A stretch of 64,000 nt of DNA from Opisthorchis felineus (lineage: Eukaryota > Platyhelminthes > Trematoda > Opisthorchiida > Opisthorchiidae). Positions 55,801 through 64,000 of the stretch are shown piece after piece. The position numbers and the translations under genes were made by a program. Each line of letters opens with the position of its first letter. Position 1 is the stretch's first letter. A model generated the notes under the pieces. It ran no database searches and was not told where the DNA came from. It saw only the letters and a list, made by a program, of their open reading frames with translations. The DNA is taken from NCBI GenBank assembly GCA_004794785.1, contig SJOL01007351.1, positions 73,833 through 137,832 of the forward strand, written 5' to 3'.

Positions 55801-58800
55801 AATTCCAGTTCTGTGCTTTCAAATACGGCGCATCTGTTTCCGGTTTTGCATGCATCCTTTCGCGTGTGCCCTCCCATAGTGATTATCATGATAATACGCG
55901 GAGAGGTAACGCATATTGGGAATAAAGGAACTCCTAATTATTCCGTCTTGCGCTTTACTCACGTATGCTTCAAATTTATCATAATTTATCACACAACGCA
56001 CGTAGTTATAAACGTAGTTTGGAGACTGCTACGCAGAAAGCTCAAATAACTTTGTCATTTTGGGCAGAAAACCGACAACAGTTGAATAACGCTTTGCATC
56101 GGGATGAAATTTCATAGTATTGAAAACATCGCTAGTGAAAGAGACCAATAGTGTGTTGTTATTGGTGGTCTTGGTGCCCACTCTTCCCTACACAATAGCT
56201 GGAATGACTAAACAAACGCCAATTTCGAGGTAGATGTATTTCTTCTACATTCATGTATGGAAAAATTCGTGATCTCTACACCATTGCGTATCCGATAGTT
56301 TAATTCTCGAGAACTCGATAACCGCGATAATACAAACGGTGTGGTCAGATGTGGTCTAGGCTCAAAACCCACCGACTTCTTAGAACAGAGCAGGTACTTT
56401 ACACCATGGAGCTTGTGCAGAAAAGTCTATCTTTTTAATGATCTGTGCTAATGTTTACTCGTGAGATAAATCTGTTTATATCAACTGTCATACTGGTGAG
56501 TTTTCCACATACATGATTGGCAACATCCATAAATAAAATCCTTGCATCACCCCAGTGGACCACTTACATTTTTTCACCCAATTGTCCTCGTCAGGTGTAA
56601 TCTGAAAGCCTCGGTAATGTGGTGGAGGTCACAGATTTTCAGACTTTGTTTTGTGCACTATCCACAGACAGTCTGTCTGAACTTAATCTTGAGTCACACA
56701 ATGTCGCTTTCTATTGAACTTTTTGCCCTAAAGAATGCTGTCATATTCCCAGGGGCCCGTGCTCATTAGATTTCTAGTACTGGTTAAAAGCAGATATACA
56801 TTCACTTCTTTCAATATGCACACAATTTTCTGATGTATTCTGAATAGAATTTGTACTCTGCGTGCTTGTGCACAAAGAGGGAATGCACCTCTGTTGTCAC
56901 TGAAGCAGATTTACTGCATCAAACCACTCCAAAAAGGGGCAAGATGTATGTTCATCTCCTGACAGGAAATTTTAGAACCACAGGAGAATAGGATAACTCT
57001 GAAATTTCAATCAGTATGTCTTATAAAGTCGCAACATCTGTATAGTGAAAAACTCCCTAAATTACTTCGAATATAACCAACTAATGTGAGTGATCTGTCG
57101 TCGCGAGCTTATTTTCGGCCTCGTTTCTCTCGGACTAACAAACTTACACATAGATTAACCTTTGTGTAACACATTCTGCTGAAAAATATCACGAAAATCA
57201 TCAATTTCAGTTTGGTCCCATTCCGATCTCCTGTTAGTGCCAACTAGGATAAATTTTATAGCCAGGTTACTCAACTGCTTCTTGAAGAAACCCGAGATTT
57301 ATTATTTTGACCGAGGGTTGCGGTATTCATAAATGCTGCCAGTTACAGGTTCTAAAATAAATTTATGAGAAATACGAATGAAGTGTTTTGTATACGTAAT
57401 TTTGGATCAGTTTACCCAAAACGCGATCACCTCTGTGGCCTGCAGCTGCAGTGAGTAGCCTGCAACTTCCAATCTGGTCTAGTGTTATTGGGTGTATGGT
57501 TGCCCTTGACAGTGATCAGTTCCCACGCTGCTCACACATTCATGTTTAGCTGAACATCTGGGTGTGCTGGAAGACGTGATTAAACCATAGCAGTTAAAAG
57601 TAATTGCTAAAACTCTTGTCTCAACAGCGAGTATCACTTCATTTAGACAGACATCTGATGACCGTAGCGCGAGAACATTCAATCTGACCTACTGCCGAAG
57701 AAATGCGCATCAGTTTTTTCGACTAATAAAGGACATCAATATGGCTTTTCCTGTAGTAATCCCACTAACAAACAAAGACTATTTCTCCAACAATGACCAT
57801 GTTACTTCAGCTCTCTGAAATTTGCTGTATTTCGTCCTAATGCACTAGTGGCGCAAAATCCCTTCCTGAGAATGACCGGAATGCAAGATTTTTAATAGTG
57901 GGATACATGGTACAGATACCAATTTAATATTCGAGCAAAGTTGCGAAGAGAAAATTGTTCTCCAAGAATATGGTGGTTTTTTTATTTCGATGGTACAAAA
58001 CTGCTACAGGTTTCACTATATGCAGACAACCCGCATCTAGTTTTCCTAAAAGTTTTAAATGAACAACTCCTTCCCAGAAGATATCACGCCCCATGGGACA
58101 TCATTGTTTTCAGTTTATTTAAGTGGGCTGTGCATGGGAAGTCTTTTTCAAACCTCGCAATCGTCTTGTTCTAGGGTTATCATCACAAGTTGTCTTTCAC
58201 AATTAACCATTTTGTGAGCTGGTGACTTTTGTGAACGAAGGTACCACTGAAATACTCTCTGAGAAATTAAGTGTGTTCTGTTTAGAGGTCAGCTTTGTTA
58301 GGCAAACAAGTTGCTGAGTTTTTCTTCACCAACTTTAGCAAGCTGCGTATCAAGACATTGCTACTCAGACGAGACCAACCCCATCTATCCGCTTTGCATT
58401 TTCTCTCAATGATTTGTGCTCTTCTGGGTCGCAAGCCGGTTTACGTTTGACGATTTTCCGGATGGTTAGTTCACTTCGAGGTTCTGGTGGCTAATTTTTT
58501 ATGAGTATTTTGGAGTATTTTGGTGACAGAGATCAAGTTTCCTGAATTAAGTTGGTTTTCCAAGTACACCTTTGATTATACGTGGGCAACGTAGAGCCAA
58601 TTCAGCTGTAAAACCAACTGTCCTTTTTTCCGGGATTGGACACCTCAGTGAACAAACTAACAAATCTTTCTTCCTCCAAGGAGTTTGCATCACTGGAACA
58701 ATGCAACTGCACTCTTTTATGATATAATCTTTTCTGAGGTGAGGGAGATAACAAAATTTGGCAAACCAGGGTCGCAACCGTTATAGGTTGGTATACCACG

Positions 58801-61800
58801 GAACCCAAAAGTAAACACCAAACTAATCAGTATCATCACCTTCGAAACATTCATTTCAAACACGTTAACTTATCAACTTGCCAAAGAGCATCCATATAAG
58901 TCAATCCCTTCCGGGGAAAGCATCTCAGTAGACGGCACCCTTCAGAATAATCCACTTCTGATGGGTCTTTCAAAACTTCTTTGAGTCGCAGTGGCAGTTC
59001 ACGGAGGCTGTTACCTTCCTGAAAACACTACGCTTCCTAAGTGGCTTCTCTGTGGTAGAAAAACCATACAAAACCATACGATATTTTAATCAAATAATTT
59101 CCAGGTTTGCAACATTTGAAAATCAGAGGATTTTCTTCGATTTAGTAGTTTGGATAAAACAACCAAAAAGAGCCTAATCACATCTCAAATGTCGAGTGTT
59201 ACAAAAATTATTGATTTTGGTGTTCCTCTTTGCTTTTTCTACATGGTTTATGTATTCGGACGCATATTTTCTGTGTTGATAAACTATGGCCCAACTATAA
59301 CGACGGAGAACTAAGGAGATAAACCACTGGTTAAGTTGCGAATATACTTGAATAGACTACTCGATAGATTTCATTCCATTATCCCCTAAGTTGAAGTTCC
59401 CCTAGTGCCGTCGAGTTCAGTCTAAATGCTGTGTTGCTTTTAGGTATTATTTCCATCGAACTTTTTAAGTTTAACCACAAGTGCCCTCCACCCAACAAGG
59501 AGAAGAATTTTGCAGTGAAGTTTCAGGATTGATCTTAACTGATGATGGCAACGAAGGCAGTAGTGGACCAGGTTTTTCATGCCCGTACTATATTTTTATT
59601 GCGAGTGAAGCTTTGAGCGCATACCCGTAACCAAAATAATGGGTCACATTGATATTGTAGCTCTGCTTGCGTACCGGGCACCTACGAGAATCTTATGATG
59701 CGCGGTGTGATATCTGAAAACAAAATATTTAATGTGAGTCTGCACAAGAACTGATCGCGGTCTGATGTCACTTTAGCTAGCAATCGTGGGTTTTTGACTC
59801 CCCAATAGGGTGCTCTCAACTTTTCTTTCGATCTTCGTATTTTTAGAGGACACTGGTCTTCCTTGTTCTACAGAACTTACAAGCAGAGCACCCTGTTTTC
59901 GCGCAGCGCGGAATTTCCCCGAATTCTGTGATCACCTCAGGTGATAAAGTGCAGCTGGGCGATATGACGAACTTGTTATACCGAGTAGTTTCAGCGCACT
60001 GTGAATATATTTTGCTGTTTCGATCCCCTTGAGCTAAAAGTTCACCTGTCTATATAGAAAAGTTCAAAGAAAACGTCCAGCGCAGTACTTAAGTGGAGTA
60101 AACTGATAGACGTGTTAAGACACTTTAAAGGATATGCGGCTAGTGAAAAAGCCCAACAGCAACCATCTTAGTCGTTCGATGAATGTGCATGTGCCCTTTC
60201 AGGAGGCGAGGGTGTGCGGAGCATTCCCGTTTTGATTGAAAGGAATAACAGGAGAAAGCGATTAGGTGACAACTACAAACCAGCTGTTCTCGATTATGGC
60301 ATGCGGGTTTCATTATTTCAGATTCCCCTATTGTTTTGGTGGCCCGTCTGGTAAAACTCATCGGTTGCATTTCTTTACGAATGAACTATATAATTATCAG
60401 TCTTCAGGTAAACACTACACTAAACATTACACTGATGTCTTGCCTTTTATCCAGTATTTAGTTGGAAGGAGCTAGCGAATTGAGTTTCTGAACTTACCAT
60501 GCGGAGACAATATTCAGAACCATCTGCTGTTTGTCCAAACGCCAGGGTTAGAAAGTATGATGCAAATAAAATCGGATAACACCAAAACGCAGCTTTTTAA
60601 CAGGTTGAGACCTGCAGTACAATAGGATGATCTTTAAACCTACCTTTTTTGGCGGGCGAAAATTGGGTGGAGAAGGAACCTCACTATTTCAGTTTTCTCG
60701 GAGATCTTCGTAAGCAGTGCTTGCACCAAAGGCCTAAGATGACTAAGATGCCGTTATCTTGCCATCCAGAGAATATTTAATGTCAGCCGCAAAATACTTC
60801 ATCCAGTAATCAGAATTTTTGCCACGAGAAAACTTCCAACTACACGGAGCTACGCCATGTATGCGGAAATACCGGTAAGAAACGAAACTGTGTGAAGGTG
60901 AACATAAATCGTCAACACCCTGGTGCATCATAGGAATTGCTTTGAATAGACCTACATGAGGTGACACTTCGTTAGCTGTCAGCCAGCCCCACTTGGCACA
61001 CTAACTTCGGGGTATTTCATTTTCATTTTCACTCACCTGGGTGAGGGAATTACGCTTAATATCTTGTGTCTTCTGATTTTCTAAATTCAAAGACGTATTA
61101 CTGTGGTCAGCTGCAATGTAAAAGTTAAGAACTTTGAGCTTCGCTTATGTGGGATGCTCCAATATCACCAGCGTTGAAATTATGGGTCTAAGTTGTCTGC
61201 AATAACCCTGTTTAGGATGACTAACGAGGAAATATGCATTCGGGATTTCAGAGAAATTTAACGTACAACTTTTTGTCCATATGTCATAAGGAGAGTAACA
61301 GACTGTCTTCAAAGATCTATTCTTTTCCCCTAGCAAATATATTGCTACTCTCATAATGCTACACTTTTTACTTTTGGTGTGCTTTATCTGAGCTTCTGTC
61401 GGCGAACAGTCATTGTTCAGGCGGGTGAAATTAATCTCTTGTGCCGCCGCAGTCGGAATCTTGAAATAGCAGCCTGTTTACTTTGTCTCCAGTAGAGCAG
61501 ACGATATTCACATCCATATTGACTGGAAAACTTAAAAACATCAAATATAAATTAATATAGTTGACATAGACTTATATCATGTCTACGTGGCACAAATCTA
61601 ACCGTAACAGTCTAACTAAAACCGTCGTTAATCCATCATCCAACTCAACCTGATACACAGCTTCAAACAAGATTATTTCATGTTTGTCATGAATGGCTGA
61701 AGCTTTCTCATGTTAGACGTTTGCAATTAGTGGCTGTAGGCAGCTCAAAATAAACACTCTTTTTCTGTCGAAGTACTTTTCGCACGTACTGGAAGGTTTT

Positions 61801-63782
61801 CGATGGAAATTTTAAGTTTCCATGGGTAAACTTAACATTTGTATTCTCGGCGTATGAGACCATTTCATGTTTCATTCAATTGCTTCTATTAAATCGGTCA
61901 AATTTCTCGCACTTGTTTTCTAGCCATGTACTGACTCGACGCTCGACCATCATAATTAACCAAAGGCACCATCAAATGGGGTGATTTTCCCACCAATATG
62001 TTTTGCTGTAGTACTGCTGTATTCCGAATCCACAACACAGTAGTCTGATTCCTGGCTAATTTTATAATTTTGATGACAAATTTATATTAGACACAGTTTT
62101 AGGGGAGGAAAGGTCTCAGAAGCAAAATGTGCTTATTGTGGATAATTAAATTCGTGCGTTTTGGTAATGTAGGATAAGAAAGGAGAAAGTGAAAACTCCG
62201 ATGGATTCATCGGAACCGAAGGGGTTACAAACTCCTTAAACAAAACATAAATCCCTGAAAAGTGTTAATCAGTGTATACCAAACATTGACACATTTTCGG
62301 TGATGTAGGAAATCTCGATACGTTTGCATCTCACGGCAACCGTGTACAAATCACTTCATATGGAATTACTAATGACAGTACAGGGGCGGTGGAAAGTGCT
62401 ATTCACCGTTTAGCTTGTAAATTAAGATATAATCTTCATATCCACACCTGGTGCTGTTACTGTGCAACGAAATATTCAGGGTGAAAAAATTCTATGGAAT
62501 GCCAGAAGAACCAAACGCAATTTACGGCTGTGGATGCCGGTATCAAGAATATTTTTCCTACACTCACACAAACGGGAAGCATATCGTCCAAGGGTTGTAG
62601 GAAAACTTACCCAATGAGCACAGTGAGGACAGTACCACTGCTTCGTCCACTAGTTTGCAATTAACAATTAACGAATGTTTTCTACGGATTCTGTGGAGTG
62701 ATTTATTGTTTTATTAAACAACTTAAGTTCGTCTCAAGAGGTCCTGTAAAAACTTAAACTGGAAATGTCGCCAAAATCGTGTAGACCAGCTTGTTAGTGT
62801 GAGGTTTTGCACCTTTTTATATTCTGGAATCGACCGGGGACTTGTAGACCATTTAGGTGTGTTCGCATAAAATACGTAGTTTTGCTCAATGGGTTGCAAC
62901 TGTTATGAATTATGCGCTGAATCATACACACGAAATTTGCCACGCGGGTTTTTTGAGAAAAAAGTATAGACAGCTGCATGTTATGTGGCTTAAAACCGTT
63001 TTCCTTGATGCTGGGAGCAAAAAACCTCTCGTGTTACCGCATAACTTGGTCGCTGTTAATGCAGCTAAATTTCGGCCTACTCAAATTAATTCAGTAGCAA
63101 AAATAATAATCGCTTCCACAGCTGGCTGTTCACTCAGAGAAGTATGGCACTATTTTTCCGACGTGATTCTCCTCAAATATGACATATTTCTTCAGATGCT
63201 TTTGTGTACAATGTGTCCAGATACCCAATAAGTAGTTTCGCTCTAGGATAAGCGTACTTATAATGCCAAAGGTTTTGTCCAACTGGAGGAATTTTCCACC
63301 GAAAAAATATATTAATTTTTACTGCATAGATCAAGCACAGCAATCTCTACAGGAGCCACGAAAGGGAAGTATAATCTTTCCAGCAAAGAAGGGCTGTAGA
63401 ACGCAAAAACCTCAAAATTCTGTTGTGGCAGTTACGTAATTTGCCTGTAGATAGCAATCACCTCAAACTTAGTGTAACCTACCCTGAGGCCTACGTAACG
63501 GCTGCGGATGTGTTGTGCATGGCGTGGGGATTTTGGGCTGAAAATTTTGTTATTGGTAATAATCTAATTAAAAACATGATAGATGCTCAATAGCATTGGC
63601 ACTTTACCATAAGTATTGTTCTTTCACTGACGATAAGTGAGCAGATCCCCTTAAGTTCACTTAGTCGGATGGAAAGAATCCAGGCTGGTAGTTTTACTTG
63701 CACGTCAACCTGGGTAGAATAATGCGCCCTAAATAGCCCCCTCGTGGTGCCGACTGGGTAGCCTGGACGTCGGTCTGAGTGA
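52821..63782. other. intergenic, no gene recognised
   Basis: About 11 kb of AT-rich sequence in which I could support no exon, RNA gene or known element. Open frames up to 157 codons (55576-56049) occur on both strands without family motifs; frames of that length are expected by chance in a window this size. Confidence 0.5.
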
Positions 63783-64000
63783 CCTAATAGTTCAGCAACT
63801 CCAGACAGGGCTAACAATAATCATCTGGCGCCTCCGCACCAGTTCCAACCAGTACACAGGAGAGACTCGTGGGGCTCACGTGTGAGGAATGTGGCAAGTG
63901 CTGCAAATCGAAAGATGGCTTGGTAGCCCACCACCGAGTTCACGACAATGAAAGTGTTGGTACGACCGTGATCGCCCAAATGGCCTGCGCTGAATGTTCC
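63783..64000 (+). CDS. C2H2 zinc-finger open frame, cut by the window end
   Basis: An open frame follows a TGA at 63780 and runs to the last base. It encodes TCEECGKCCKSKDGLVAHHR and VH, a perfect C-X2-C-X12-H-X3-H finger (Cys codons at 63881 and 63890, His at 63929 and 63941). A second CAEC begins in the last codons. No ATG opens the frame, so this is an internal exon or a decayed 5' end. GK(C/V)CKS..GL..H is similar to the N-terminal finger of R2-like non-LTR retrotransposons, which fits the repeat-rich flank. A cellular zinc-finger exon is the alternative. Confidence 0.5.

Noticed and set aside
55576..56049. 157-codon plus-strand frame as a gene
   Set aside because: His/Ile/Val-rich with no family motif; it resembles translated AT-rich noncoding DNA.
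57941..58174. LYADN as a decayed LINE YADD motif
   Set aside because: No other RT motif upstream or downstream in any frame.

Overview
This window looks like eukaryotic genomic DNA from a flatworm, most likely a digenean trematode. That placement is an inference from gene architecture and repeat types: short exons 1.6-5.4 kb apart, tRNA-derived SINE-like repeats, and decayed Ty3/gypsy and Penelope-like elements. No bacterial operons, CRISPR arrays, rRNA genes or intact tRNA genes were seen.

The one protein-coding gene I can support is the 3' part of an afadin/canoe homologue on the + strand, from about 5.8 to 41.85 kb. Afadin is an adherens-junction scaffold that links nectins and Ras/Rap signalling to actin. 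Thirteen exons were assembled by hand from splice sites, reading frame and family motifs. Exons 1-4 encode the DIL domain, exon 5 the DIL-PDZ linker, exons 6-7 the PDZ domain, and exons 8-13 a Ser/Thr/Pro-rich tail with one coiled-coil-like exon and a stop at 41851-41853. All twelve junction phases agree, giving about 1204 codons in the window. The first exon here opens in phase 0, so the N-terminal exons (RA and FHA domains in relatives) lie upstream of position 1.

The introns carry the repeats. A tail-to-tail SINE pair sits at 13.5-13.8 kb and further SINE copies lie at 25.0 and 27.8 kb. A truncated, frameshifted Ty3/gypsy fragment at 30.05-31.75 kb lies in the intron between exons 9 and 10. 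A 41-N assembly gap at 37593-37633 sits between two nearly identical 114-bp direct repeats.

Downstream of the gene (41.9-64 kb) no convincing cellular gene is seen. This part holds two SINE copies (43.2 and 46.0 kb), a decayed Penelope-like reverse transcriptase fragment (49.58-49.99 kb) and a second short interspersed repeat family (52.6 kb; also at 6.9 and 38.1 kb). At the right edge an open frame with a perfect C2H2 zinc finger is cut off by the window end; it may be the start of a non-LTR retroelement or of a cellular zinc-finger gene.
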